A DNA stretch of 64,000 nt, taken from Siniperca chuatsi (lineage: Eukaryota > Chordata > Actinopteri > Centrarchiformes > Sinipercidae). The stretch spans positions 24,957,562-25,021,561 of the forward strand of contig NC_058062.1 in the NCBI RefSeq assembly GCF_020085105.1. The letters are read 5' to 3'. The notes beneath the pieces are model-generated. The model was not told the DNA's origin and ran no database searches. It saw nothing but the letters and a program-made list of their open reading frames with translations. The translations under genes were made by a program, and so were the position numbers. How positions within the stretch are numbered: position 1 is the stretch's first letter; each line of letters starts with the position of its first letter. Below, in pieces: positions 1-11,148 of this stretch.

Positions 1-600
1 GTTTTTTGTAAACTTGTTTATGCACTTAAATTAATCAAACTTAAAAATTTAAGGCAACCAGCATCTTTCACTCAATTTATGGGCACCTATAAATCCTGAG
101 TTTAAATAAAGGTCAGCTCAAAAACAAATATGCTTTTCAGTGTACCTGTAATTGTAATCTGACTGAACAAACAACTTCAGGTTGGCTAAAGAATTAAAGT
201 AAACTTAAGTATGTTAGTACATCACACTAGTAATGTTGAGTTTCTTCAACTTGACAGAACAGTTTGAATAAACAAGAAATGTAACAGTTAAAAATAAGTT
301 TATGCAACTAACAAGCCCTGAAGTTGAGTAAACTCAAAAAGGCGGTGCAGCTGGTTGCCTTATTTTTGTTAAAAGTTTTCTCAGCTTCAGGTTTTTTACA
401 GCGCACCCTTCCAAACTACATGGGTTTTACACAAATCTTTCATCCCTTTGTTTTAGATGGAGTCTAGCTGAGGGCACTTTCCTTCATTCTACCTGCCAAT
501 GTAGTAAACTACAAGGTTTTTGGCAAGGGATCTGTGATCCTTTATCAACAATTCATCGTGTTAGTTTTCCAATGGGCAACCTCTCAAATTCTAATTTTAC
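1..600. other. AT-rich flank, nothing recognised
   Basis: No exon, RNA gene or identifiable repeat was seen here. The sequence is AT-rich and lies beyond the 3' end of the tetraspanin gene. Confidence 0.4.
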
Positions 601-605
601 ATATG

Positions 606-1012
606 GTCATAGCATCAAGCTTACAGAAATCCTACTGGCCATTGCTAAAAATGTATTGCAAGGCGCCATCATATCTTAAAGAGCTCATAGTACTCGATTA
701 CCCCACTAGAGCACTGCGCTCCCAGAATGCAGGGTTACTTGCAAGGCTGGATTAGTTCCCCCAGGGGGGACCCTGACCAGGTATGCCTATATAGTTCAAT
801 AGACCGAGTAGGCCTACTGCCACTTCACTCACAGATCACAAGACAAGAAAGCAGTGGATTAAATCATCCCAAGGCACTGACTAGATCACATGACTCTAGA
901 CTATGGCAATATTTGTGTTAACTGAAAACCACCCAAGCAGACAGCACACCAGTTATTACTGATAAGAATGCATACAGATGGAGAGGGAGAGGAGGAGAGA
1001 GGAAAGTGGCAC
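606..1012 (+). repeat. L2-type LINE scraps
   Basis: Positions 661-745 read in the plus direction as a decayed piece of the reverse-transcriptase C-terminus. The peptide [20 protein letters not shown] is nearly the same as in the better copy at 24698-25399. A purine-rich piece at 966-1012 matches that family's 3' UTR in the opposite direction, so the insertion is rearranged. Confidence 0.65.
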
Positions 1013-2396
1013 GCTGCTGATAGCGAGGAACTCGTTTGTTGAGACCGTGGTGAACAATCAATGCTAACCCTCATCTCTGAAGTATTTTGGTTAGCATCTT
1101 TTTGTTAACCTAAATAAACTGAAACCAACGCAGAGTTCAGTGCATGTTTGGCGACATGAGAAGAGCATCAGACTGGGCCGACCTAACCACCCAGTGGATG
1201 AGCGGAGCAGCAGTGGAAAGCTATTGGAGCTCAGCAGGGTTCAGGTAAGGCCTGTATGTTGTGGCCTGTTTTACCAGTACGACCTGTGCCGTGACAGTAA
1301 TAAAAAGAAAAGGCTAGCGGTATCCTTTTCCAACGTTTAAGTCCAAAAAAGTCCAAGTTCAGGTTCATAAATGAATCCTTTGGTTCACTTAGATTGAGAC
1401 CACAACTTTGATGTTGGTAAACTGGCACAATCGGCCAATAACCCTTCAGCACTGGTTAAGTTAAAGGACAATAAAGAATGACAGAGAAATACCATGAGTT
1501 ACAATAAGAATATTTTTATTGCAGTGATTATTAGATGAAATAGATTGAAATAAGAGCACTGTAAAGTCACTGAACCAGACACATTCAAATAGTATAGGAA
1601 TAATATACAAGGCTTGAAATGATGTGTGCTACGTGAAAATATTGTCTTATTTCTGCAATTTTTTTAATTCATTTTTTTTAATTATTTACATGGGCCTACT
1701 TGTCAAAAGCATGTCCCACCATTATAGTGCTTGACCAAACTGAACCAGCAGGTTATAAAGTTAAGGGTCCTCTCTTCTCTTCTTGGCATCCTAGATGAAT
1801 AATGAAATCCAAATAATGAAATTATGAGTGGTGAGTAAAGTTACATTTTTCTTGCAGTCCTACTGAGTAACAGAATGCATAATTTATAACATAATTTATA
1901 ACAAATTCCACTCTATTATTTCATATCTGAGAAAAAAATTCTAAAAGAATCAAAGTACTGTAAAGAAAAGAAAACAGAAACAGAGACAGATGTGTGTGTT
2001 TTTTCTTGAATTTTAAGACGACATTGGACCCAGTCTCCCCTCAGGTTACTCTGCAGGAGTAATGCATTCATTGTTTTGCATGGAGATTGATGGATTATGT
2101 TATATATATTTATATGTCTGGTACAAGGACAACCAACCTCCTCAGTCTGTTACTACTGGCTTTGTCCGCACCACAGGTGTCAGTTTTTTGGGGAATCTTA
2201 AGGGGAATTTGTAGCCCAATACCTCAGGGCCTTTGAAAGGCAACCATTTCAGGTCTCAATACAAAGTAAGCACTGCAGCACCGCAGTCTGGATTGAAGGT
2301 TTTGAAAATTCGGATCAGTTTGGGGGGTATACTGGGATCCCAGAGGAGTTTATGATAAGCCTTTCCATCATGGGCCAGTGAACAGCTGGTCTGCAG
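1013..2396. other. tspan4 3' flank and probable 3' UTR
   Basis: The stretch follows the tetraspanin stop codon on the minus strand. No other gene is visible. It probably contains the 3' UTR; a candidate poly(A) signal is listed separately. Confidence 0.4.
1515..1520 (-). promoter_or_regulatory. candidate poly(A) signal for tspan4
   Basis: The minus strand reads AATAAA about 880 nt past the tspan4 stop codon, with few closer canonical hexamers. It is a motif match only. Confidence 0.3.
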
Positions 2397-2465
2397 TCAG
2401 TCCAAGTGCTTCTCAGCGCACAGAATCTGACAGTACATCAGCATGGAGAACACCAGGGCCAAGAT
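2397..2465 (-). CDS. tspan4: tspan4 coding exon 7 with stop
   Basis: The exon encodes ILALVFSMLMYCQILCAEKH then LD and TGA: the end of TM4 and a short cytosolic tail. The acceptor is TTGTCAG. Confidence 0.92.
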   Translation of the reverse strand: MLALVFSMLMYCQILCAEKHLD

Positions 2466-5400
2466 CTGACAAGAGAAGAGGAGGTGTACAGGTCAAATAA
2501 AATTATAACCTGCCAGAGAAGAAAAACTTAATAACAGCTGGAATTTCTTTGAATTGGATCCTGTTTGAAGCAGCCATTTCCCACAGTATCTTTCTCCTGA
2601 ATTTGACTTGTCAGTTGTTTAAATCATCAAAGTGCTTTGTCTGAGATAGCTGACAGACAAAATATGAGGGGTTCATTTGCAAAAACAGATATCTCCGTTT
2701 TTATTTATTTTCCTAAATCATATTTTTTGTGTGCACTCCAGGTAATATCAGTCAAACTGGTGTTGGTTTGTTCATATTAAGAATGGCAAATGAACTCTTC
2801 ATATGTTATCAACAGCAACATTAACCACATAACACACTATAAAAAACCTCCCCAAGCAAAATCCCATCAAGCAGGGTTTGTTGTACACAGATAGGCTACA
2901 CTCTCGCTAAGCTGTTTATCTAGAAGTGTGGGGGTTCGAGGGCTGGGCGGTGACTACCGCAAGCCCTGCCACCTTCGGCCTCCATTCCAGTATCCACCAT
3001 ATACAAATAATAGCTCAAAATCTATATTGTAGCACCACACACTTCACTCAAAGACACGGGATTCACCAGCATTCAACATCCCATAGTATTAAGCGATGAC
3101 TTTAGACTATTTATGTCTTAAAAAACACACTTTACACATTTTGTTACTTTTCAGATTACAGTTTTTTTTCATCCCCTTTCTCTCCAGTGAATGAAAAACA
3201 TGTATCTCCAAATTTGGTGATTTTGAATGTGAATGTTTGTAAAACTAAGTGTTCCTTTATGGGTTGAGGAAATTAACTTTTTTAAATGAAATAAACTATT
3301 AAAACCCTCTTAGACTAGCTGGAAGCTGCATCGTCACAAAGCTGAAAAAAGTCACATACATTTCTGCATTATAATGCACTAATCCAAGAACCACCTAGAA
3401 TTGCCTCAGTAAAAAATGTTTAATTTCTATCTTTACTATAGAGACATTATCTTTACTTGATGATCATCTTTTAGGAGAATTAGGCCTATCTGTAAATAAA
3501 AACAGCTAAATTAGGCAACTTTCTTTACTCGAAACTGCAGAAGAGTTGGGGGACTTTTGAGTGGTGTCTCCCACACACAAGTCACCAGCTGCATACAGCA
3601 CCAACAACCTCCACCTCCAGTAGGGCAGCTTGTACGTAGCCTTAAAGGCAAAATCTGGGGCAGAAAAAAAATCTGGAAATCACTTGCTACTGCTGGTCAA
3701 GCTTAAAAGCTGTGAGCACATAGTGATAACTGAAGGCAACTCACATTAGTATTTTGATCAATTCAGAGCTATCGGCGCTATATAAATAAAACTGAATTGA
3801 ATTGAAATTGAACTTTTCTATTAAGGCTGCATGAAGATAATCAACTTAAATAACAGAAATAAAAGCATTCTATAGACAGTGAGAAAGCGCTCTCACTCCT
3901 TTGTAAATAGAGTATTTAGCACACACCAAAACTTCTCCAAAATGTCAACTTTTAAAGAAGGAAGAGTGTAAGGAAGTGAGCGAAGCTCAATAATAATGGG
4001 TTCATATTATCTGCTGGGTTTCAGGCTCTTTGAGCCTACGAGATGGGGAAACAATCACGTGACAAATAAATACTAGAGATAACTACCTGCACAACACCAA
4101 TAAACACTCCAAACACCAGGACTGAGGGGATGTTATCCAGCAGCCACTGCCTGGCCTTCTGATAACAAGGCTGCAGAGGACAAACAGAGACACAGAGGGT
4201 GAGGGGGGGGAGGGGGGAGGGAGCTCATAGAAAAGAGTAAGTAGAAGGATCATTTAAGTAAGGATGAAGTGTAGAGACAAGTGAAGGGAAGAATGATTAC
4301 AACTTATCTTAGAGATCAATAAAGGATGACGAGTCAGCCCCACTGTGGGACTCTATACGTCTTGCAGTCCCATCAAGCAGTAACTGGCAAGCGCAGACAT
4401 CTGCATGATAATGCTCACAGACAATAACGGACAAATATTTAGTATTACAACTTTGGTCTTATATTTGTTCTGCCCACCATATCTGTCAGCAATAATAACA
4501 TTGTACTCAAGTTAATCACTGAGATCTGGGAACACGAAGAATGAACACTCAGGTCAGCAAACTCTTTTGGAAGAGAAAACGAAGAACAAAAAAAACAGAA
4601 ATTTATTCCCCAAACTTACTGTTGTAAACAGCGGGCACGCCGCTTCAGCTTTGACCTGCTGTACTTAGGGGCCGCCTTTTTCCAAGCGTTGACTGAGGGG
4701 AGGCCCAGATTTTGAAAACCTCTGGATTTGATCATCTGGATAAACTGTTAGCTTGTTTCCAACCTCTCTGATCATCTGACTGCTCGGGTTTCTTGCCCTA
4801 TCGGACTTCATTGTAGTGATGTTATAGTGTTCTATCTTAGCAATTAGTCGATGAGAACAATGTTATCAAAACGAAACAATGGCCAAAACTATGAAAAAGA
4901 CCCAAGTTGTAATAAACTGGAATTATCCTTAAAGCTGCGGTGGCAATGTATCAATATAAAGTAACAAAAAGCCCACATTGCTGCCAGTTGGCTTAAACAG
5001 TTCCTGAGAAGTTCGACCTAAATGTTGCGTACAAGATATTTTAAAGCTGCCTAATTCTCTCAAAATAAATCTGAATTTATTCCAGATGGGTGAGTGTATC
5101 TGATTCTTTCACACATGAAGAATGTGAGGAATGTTTTTTAACAGCTGTGTGTGTACAGTACTTTAACTTTTCATTACCATTTTCCAAAGTTACTCTTTCT
5201 AGTCCCATTTGGAACTGAACAGAGTACTGAAGTGACCATGCCAGCATTTCTGCATATTATAATTACAAATCACATGGTTTACAGTGACCATTATCCTGCA
5301 TGCTGTAGTGTAGATTTTGTACTTTCCAAGCAGCTTTTGGTCTAAATACATTTCAGTGCTGTATTAAAATCAACTTGCAGAGACTTGTACCTTGTTTCAG

Positions 5401-8400
5401 TTAGTAATCCATCATATTGAGTAGTCTTCTTTTTTGGCGGGTGGCTCACGTCTCCCCTAATATATGTAATTGACATGTAAAACAGTGTTAAACGTACTGG
5501 ATGTGTTGCATTCACTGAACTCTACATGAGTAAATCTGTTTAAATCACAGCATCACTGATACACATGTTAAATACAAACCAGTGTGTTACTGCTGTTTTT
5601 GATGAACACATCTGGGCAGATGTTTTTCGGTGTAACAGGCTGGAGGATGATTTGAGTTTCACTCTGTCGCTCGTCTTTCAAAAACTGGGTCTGTAGCTGA
5701 TTTGTCACTAAACTGTGTCTCTGTGAACCGACCAGCTGATCATTGTGCTGTTGGTCAAAACACACACGCTTGGCGTGTGACCCCAGCTCTGTCTCGGTCT
5801 CTGTCTCTGTCTCGGTCTCTGTCTCTGTCTCATGCCCTGTGCACTCTGCTTGTTCTGTGTTTAACAGCTGCTGGTTAAAGAGTTAATACTGAAAATACAG
5901 AAACATACTTAGTGTTTGATCGTTTTTACAAAACTGTGTTCCAGGTTTGTGTACATTTGGATATAAATAAGAGCCTGACTGAGGAGTGAGGCAGTTGGTT
6001 ACTTCCAGATCTGTCTATATATCCATCGGACTCCATTGCTTGAATTCATCATGTGTGAAGGCATTCAAACACACTCAGGCATCTGGAACAAATTTAGATT
6101 TCATTTGAGAGATTCAGGAAAATAACTTGTTAGTTGAAATGTTACCCCTCTAGACTCAGGGATGTGATTTTTAATCCAGAATTCTAGATTTTCCGACCTG
6201 AAAATATGACCCACGTGAATCATGCAGATGCAGAAATGGAGAGGATTTGAGGATATCTAGTGCATGAAGATTTTTTTCCCTTTCCAAGTCTCCACAAGGA
6301 TGTTTGTTTGAGTTCAGCTCGAGCTCAACCTGCCGATTTTAAAAGGACAGCGGTGAGCGGGAGGAAGGCGTCTTGGCTGTTTTAATGAGGACAACAGAAA
6401 TAACAGAATCACTGGGATTTCACTCTAAAAAGGGGGAGCTGCCGGTAAGTGGGGTTTGCACGTATGTGCGCGTTGTTTGGTGTATTTTACAAGACGAAAT
6501 GAGCACGCACGTTTGTGTTTATGTGCCGTTCTGTGCAAAGTATGAGCAGGTTTCATATAGGGTTTTTTTCTGAGCACCAGCGTCTTTTTTCAATTGTTCC
6601 CAATGAGGCGAGAGTGTATGCAGCAGCATGTGGCCGCCTGGAGGCGAAGGCAACCAATCATATATTAGATGGGGCGAGACTTGTCCCCCCTGGTAACCAA
6701 GAAAAAGGAGGAGAAGCTTGTTCTGGCAGTGTCTGTCCATCCTGAGCTTTATGATATGTCAGACAGAAACTATCATAACAGAGACAGAAAAGCCCATTTG
6801 TGGGAGCAGATCGGCCGGACAGGTGACTGTTGTGCTTTTATCACCCTACGTGTTGTAAGCTTGTTGTTAGCTTGTTGCTAGCTGTGTAGTCAACCCTCTG
6901 TTAACGTAGTGGTTTTTTTTCTCTCATCGCGCAAGCGCTTCATCCAGTGCTCCCCAGCGCCCTGTCAGCCTTTTCTGCCAGAAAAAAATGCTATATGGAC
7001 TCAAGTCCTTAGTTCCTTTCTTTTGTCATGGGCGAATTGCATTTCTGTCCACTGTTCTAGCAGATACCTTCCCAAGAGGGTCCAACTGCATCACCTCAGA
7101 CCTCCCTCCTCAGGCCCCTCTCATGCAGGTTTTATCGCCACCGCTGGTCCATGCAAGATATCTAACAGTAGATAATAATAATAATAATAATAATGATAAT
7201 AATGATAATAAGGATCAGGAAAATGAGAAAGAAAACCGTTTGGAGTTTTAGTTATATAGTTAGTTGCTGCACATCATAAGTTTATTAGAACAGCATCTTT
7301 TGGAAAACTAGACACTGGTGGCTAATTAGCTACCACAGGCTGTAAGCAGTAAACTGCAAGCTAATGTTAGCTAACTCGCTAACCTCTATGGGAAATTACA
7401 GTAGTAAGCTAACAGGCTAGAAAAGCAGTGGCAACCAGCAGTGCAGTAGTGCCCTGAAGCGCTTGAAGCGCTTTGAGTAGTCTGAAAGACTAGAAAGGTG
7501 CTATATAAGTACAGTCCATTTACCATTTACCATTTACCTTGCCTTACGAAAGTCAGAACAAATTTTTAAATTCGGCCTTGTGGATCTAATATGAGTGAAA
7601 ATCCAGCAACTGGATTGCTTATTTCTCATCTCAAATTTTTTCAGAAACAGATTCATACAACAGAACCCTACTATGCATGCTCAAGCCCCATTGGCTCACA
7701 GAACTAGTGTCCTAAGGAGGGAGGACTGCAGTTGGACCCTTCTCAGATTTCTGGGGGGGTGCCGTGCGCTGCGCTCTGTAAATTTTCCTGCTTTTTTGTC
7801 CTTTGCCAATATCATGCCTCTTGGTGCTCCAAAACCCCCCTTATAGCTGAGCAGCAAACCAACCTCACTCCATCCGTCAACACACTGGTCTGTCCCAACA
7901 GAGCAGCAGGATAAGGGCAGCGTTCCATTCAGCACATCATACCAGTCTGTTTTGTTAGTTACTCCACAGCATTTGAACTAGGAGAAGAGACAGTAAGATG
8001 CAAAGAGTAGAGTAATACCACTCGACTACATAACTCATGTATACATTATTGACTGGTCAGTATTGAAAACCGGGCTCAGGGATAGACGGTACACACTGAC
8101 ATCACTTTTTCACAATACCAATCCTTTCACTACCACTGAGTGGCCAAACAATCCAGCAGGTAGATTCTACGAACAGTCAGGGCTGTGATAAAGGAGCATA
8201 AAGGTAAAGGCTATGGGAATGATCTATACAGCACACCGGACACTCAGCTGTCTGTACACGTTGCAATGTGACCAAAAAGTGAGTTTCCTGACATACTTTG
8301 TGTATGTACCGTAGATCAACAGTGGTGAAGTAACCTTACATTAAACAAGGCCTGCTCCTATTTTAGGACTTATTTTAGCACTTCACTTTGAAGTATAGTG

Positions 8401-11148
8401 ATCAATTAAGGGTGGAGTTACTGTGACAACTTCCACCTATAGTATCATCATGTATTAATTTTTATACAGCCTGTCCTATAGTCGTGCAACATAAGAAGTC
8501 ATGCATTCATGCATTGTTTGCTAAAAGTGCTCACCATTTTCTGGACATTGTCCCAGGATTTTTTCAGCCCAGGTTCTGATTTATAAATCTTCATACCTTC
8601 CTTTAGTTCGCCTTGTGCTTTGGAATCCAGCTAACAAAAAGAGAAAGAAAGACACATAGTTATTTATTCTATACCCACTTATCCTCGGTTGCTGGGGCTT
8701 GAGCCTATCCCAGCTGGGACTGGGCGTGAGGCAGTGTACACCTGGACAGGTCTACTCACAGGGCTGACACACATAGACAACCATTTACACTCACGTTCAC
8801 ATGAAAGGTCATTTAGAGCATGGATTGTGAGAGGAAACCAGAGCAGAAGAAACCCACCCAGAACTTACACACTGAATAGACTTCTACTGGTGCTGAGGCC
8901 TCATATCTGGTTCACACCGCTGAGCCACTGGTGTGTGTACATACAGCAATGTATGATGGAAGGGCTTTGTACAAAAGCATTAGGGCTGCAACTAACAATT
9001 ATTCTTCTTATCAATTACTCTATCAGTTATTTTTGTGATTAATCAATTAATTGTTAATTCATTGTAGTCTGTAAAATACCGAAAAACAACCTTAGACAAT
9101 TTCAAAAGCCCAATGCGGTGTTTTAAAGATGAATTGTTTTGTCCAAAATACAGTCAAATTCGTATAGATATTAAATGTATAGTGATAAATATTAGATTAA
9201 CAGTTAAAAGGAAATAAATCCTCTCATTTGGGAACCTGGAACCACAGAATGTGTTTTTTCTTGATAAATGTCTTAATCAGTCAAACGATCATCAGCATTG
9301 TTGATTAATTTTTTTGTCAGTCGACTAATCAATGAATCGCTTATAACCGCAGGGTTGTCAGGCATAATCAGTTAAACCTGCCTCAACTTTGCCGCAATGC
9401 AATGCAACTGACAATGCAATGTACTGGCCAAATCATTAGCAAATAATAATAATGAAATGGAGAGCAAGATAATTTGTTTTACTAAGCTTGTGAACATGAG
9501 TGATTTCAAAGGAGTAATATTTGAAAAAGTCAAAGTCTACCCAAACCCACAGGGTGCTTTTTCAGCCTTTTGACCAAGATATTACATTTGATACTTAACC
9601 AGAGGTAATACTGAAAATATGTCAAACCTACGCCTCCATACATCCAGGATTCCTGAAGAGTCATCTCACGGAACAGATGGGAGGGTCGGAGCTGGTGTGG
9701 AGTAAATGGACTGACGCTTCAGTGGCACTTACACACCGCTCACATCTCGCTTTTGATTTTAATTCCCAGTAAGTGTTGAATACCTGATTTATTACACCAA
9801 ATGATTTTTGTAATGACATTTTTAAAAAATGGAATATAATTAAAGATTTAATATATTTAAAACACTGACTATATAATCAGCAAAAGGAGACATTTAATGT
9901 TCATTATTTTTTGATATTTAACCTTTTCTGTCTTGTGCCTCTGCCTAAAAAAAACAAATGACACATTTGACTCATTAGTAACTACAGCCCTTTTCTGTTG
10001 CATCACACTTGCAATAAACATAACATTTTTAGTAAGCATAAGAATATCAAAATGATCAGTGTGTTGGTCATTCCTTAATGTAATGAACTTTGAAGTCTGA
10101 TTTGATTGTTGGTCTTCCCACTCTGTTATATTATATTTTAAATATTCGTCGTAGAGTAGTGAGGTTATTAAGATGCTTATTTTTTACTGCTTATTTTATT
10201 CCTATTCTATTCTTATTGTCTGTTTTATTTGACTGTTACAAGTTGGAGCGTGCAGTAAGCTTACCTTGTCACGGAAGATGTGTATAACCAACATTAGAGT
10301 CACCTCTGTCAGGACCAGGAGCAAAAGGATCACAAAGAACTGCAGAACAGACGAGAGCAGTTGGAGACTGACATTAAACAAGAGCAAGCTATGTAGATTA
10401 TCACCACTGAGATGTTATTGCATTAGAATCATGTTCCTGTCATTCCCCATTCCTCTCTCCCCTCATTTCCTGCCACATCTCTACTGTTGGCGAACAAATA
10501 AAGGCATAAATAGCCCCACAAATATTACCCTCCTCTCCAAAAAAGAATATCTGCAACATGTGGACCTCTCACCATGAACAACAGGCAGCGCTGCTCCTTA
10601 AGGGCTCCAAGACAACCCAGGAAGCCAGTCACCATGGTAATGCCACCAGCGACTAGCAGCAGATTAGCAGCGGAGAGGGACGGAAAGGACAGGGGAAGAG
10701 AGGAAAACTCTGCCTGCGTGAAGGACAGCCAGACTCCAACGCCAAACAAGCCGCATCCTCCTAGCTTTTCAGGAAATGTAATGTCAAACCAGTGTCAAAA
10801 TGCAACATTAATCACAATGCATTGTCCCGAACATGATGTTTCTAGTAGAGGGTGGGAAATCCCAAACTGTGAGGGAACGAATGCGACTTATGGGATTGAC
10901 TTGGCGTGTCTGTGGAAGTGTTAAATCCTGTCAGAAGCTTGCTGTGAGCATATCCATACTTAACTCTCCACAACTATTTTATCTGAGAAACACAAATCAC
11001 TCACATTTTATTTTTTGGAAAATGTAACTGAATAAACAAATATGACACCAACTTGGGAGTGAGTTGTGCAAATACTAACCCAGAAGATGAGGTTAAAGAC
11101 AAACATCAAATATTTGACACAGCACAAACACCTCCGCGACACTGACAT
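2397..11148 (-). CDS. tspan4: tetraspanin-4-like gene, complete, seven coding exons
   Basis: This is a four-pass membrane scaffold of the tetraspanin family, which organises integrins and other partners in plasma-membrane microdomains. Coding exons on the minus strand are 11148-11080, 10764-10573, 10339-10265, 8630-8535, 7977-7864, 4170-4087 and 2465-2397. All introns are phase 0 with GT/AG ends, and the total is 699 nt (232 aa plus stop). TM1 spans about residues 12-36 and TM2 about 57-78, followed by GFLGCLGALKEQRC, the family's typical loop. TM3 is about 88-107. The large extracellular loop, about 108-196, carries CCG (147-149), SCC, one further Cys and PCY, giving six cysteines. TM4 is about 199-224 and the tail ends MYCQILCAEKHLD. 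The motif SFPSLSAAN is shared by TSPAN4 and TSPAN9. The tail resembles TSPAN4 (MTMYCQVV) more than TSPAN9, so TSPAN4 is my call, but which fish duplicate it is cannot be told. Human TSPAN4 is 238 aa. A non-coding 5' exon is likely, because a splice acceptor (TTTTGCAG) sits one base before the ATG. Confidence 0.92.
2466..4086. other. tspan4 intron 6
   Basis: No further exon was seen. A short LINE 3' tail lies at 3770-3812. Around 2925-2945 a GGGTTCGAG motif looks like a tRNA B box, but no cloverleaf could be built. Confidence 0.5.
3770..3812 (+). repeat. L2-type LINE 3' tail
   Basis: GGCGCTATATAAATAAAACT followed by GAATT repeats is the 3' terminus shared by many copies in this window. Only the last ~40 nt remain. 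Confidence 0.7.
4087..4170 (-). CDS. tspan4: tspan4 coding exon 6
   Basis: The exon encodes 28 residues, from PCYQKARQWLLDNIPSVLVF to GVFIGVVQ. It supplies the last loop cysteine and the first half of TM4. The acceptor is CTCTGCAG and the donor CAG|GTAGTT. Confidence 0.92.
4171..6680. other. tspan4 intron 5, left part
   Basis: A G-rich run (4200-4222) and a (GTCTCT)n-like tract (5787-5831) are visible. No coding exon is recognised. Confidence 0.45.
5787..5831. repeat. imperfect GTCTCT/GTCTCG hexamer array
   Basis: About seven hexamer units with C/T variation are visible in the sequence. Confidence 0.8.
6669..6821 (+). pseudogene. MADF-domain exon fragment
   Basis: The plus strand encodes EEKLVLAVSVHPELYDMSDR followed by NYHNRDRKAHLWEQIGR. 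This is the start of a MADF (Myb/SANT-like, Adf-1 type) DNA-binding domain: the LVLAVSxHPELYDxSxxxYxDxxRKxxxWEQIG pattern is clear. The frame begins at an ATG at 6669, and after T of GRT there is a donor-like ACAG|GTGACT at 6821. The second half of the domain (helix 3) was not found downstream. MADF proteins in fish are encoded both by host genes and by Harbinger-type transposons. Here the fragment sits antisense inside tspan4 intron 5, so a transposon or retrocopy remnant is most likely, but a live first exon of a nested gene is not excluded. Confidence 0.65.
7172..7213. repeat. (AAT)n microsatellite
   Basis: An AATAAT run with GAT interruptions is directly visible. Confidence 0.9.
7440..7545 (+). 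repeat. LINE/SINE 3' end with ATTTACC tail
   Basis: GCGCTTTGAGTAGTCTGAAA, then AGGTGCTATATAAGTACAG and a CCATTTA repeat tail, is a familiar fish retroposon 3' terminus. The element is plus-oriented and 5'-truncated. Confidence 0.65.
7864..7977 (-). CDS. tspan4: tspan4 coding exon 5 (CCG exon)
   Basis: The exon encodes 38 residues beginning FKCCGVTNKTDWYDVLNGT and ending QCVDGWSE. It carries five of the six loop cysteines, including the diagnostic CCG. NKT and NGT are possible N-glycosylation sequons. The acceptor is CTCCTAG|TTC. The donor GAG|GTTGGT is weaker than the others. Confidence 0.9.
7978..8534. other. tspan4 intron 4
   Basis: No exon or clear repeat was seen. Confidence 0.45.
8535..8630 (-). 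CDS. tspan4: tspan4 coding exon 4
   Basis: The exon encodes 32 residues running from LDSKAQGELKEGMKIYKSEP to WDNVQKM, the first helices of the large extracellular loop. The acceptor is TTTGTTAG and the donor ATG|GTGAGC. Confidence 0.9.
8668..8935 (+). repeat. dispersed fish repeat, degenerate
   Basis: Phrases such as 'cttgagcctatcccagctgg' and 'gagaggaaaccagagcagaa' match a common teleost retroposon tail that reads like a degenerate line of text with CACATAGACAACCATTYACACTCAC. It lies in tspan4 intron 3. Confidence 0.6.
8936..10264. other. tspan4 intron 3, remainder
   Basis: AT-rich DNA with short TTGATTAAT-type palindromic words around 9000-9350, possibly an old MITE. No exon was seen. Confidence 0.4.
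10265..10339 (-). CDS. tspan4: tspan4 coding exon 3
   Basis: The exon encodes 25 residues, FFVILLLLVLTEVTLMLVIH then IFRDK, which form TM3. The acceptor is TTCTGCAG and the donor AAG|GTAAGC. It contains the conserved Glu of TM3. Confidence 0.92.
10573..10764 (-). CDS. tspan4: tspan4 coding exon 2
   Basis: The exon encodes 64 residues: the end of TM1 (LGGCGLFGVGVWL), the small loop and TM2 (SFPSLSAANLLLVAGG). The acceptor is GAAAAG|CTAGGA. An acceptor four bases further in would break the frame. The donor is ATG|GTGAGA. Confidence 0.92.
11080..11148 (-). CDS. tspan4: tspan4 coding exon 1
   Basis: The exon encodes 23 residues, MSVSRRCLCCVKYLMFVFNL then IFW, the start of TM1 with the juxtamembrane Cys cluster that is palmitoylated in this family. 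The donor is TGG|GTTAGT. The ATG lies one base after an acceptor-like AG. Confidence 0.9.

Noticed and set aside
2880..2960. tRNA-like B box GGGTTCGAG
   Set aside because: No A box at the right distance and no cloverleaf could be built; at best a SINE relic.
3540..3670. Possible extra tetraspanin exon on the minus strand
   Set aside because: The seven exons found already give a complete in-frame protein, and this stretch has stops in the needed frame.
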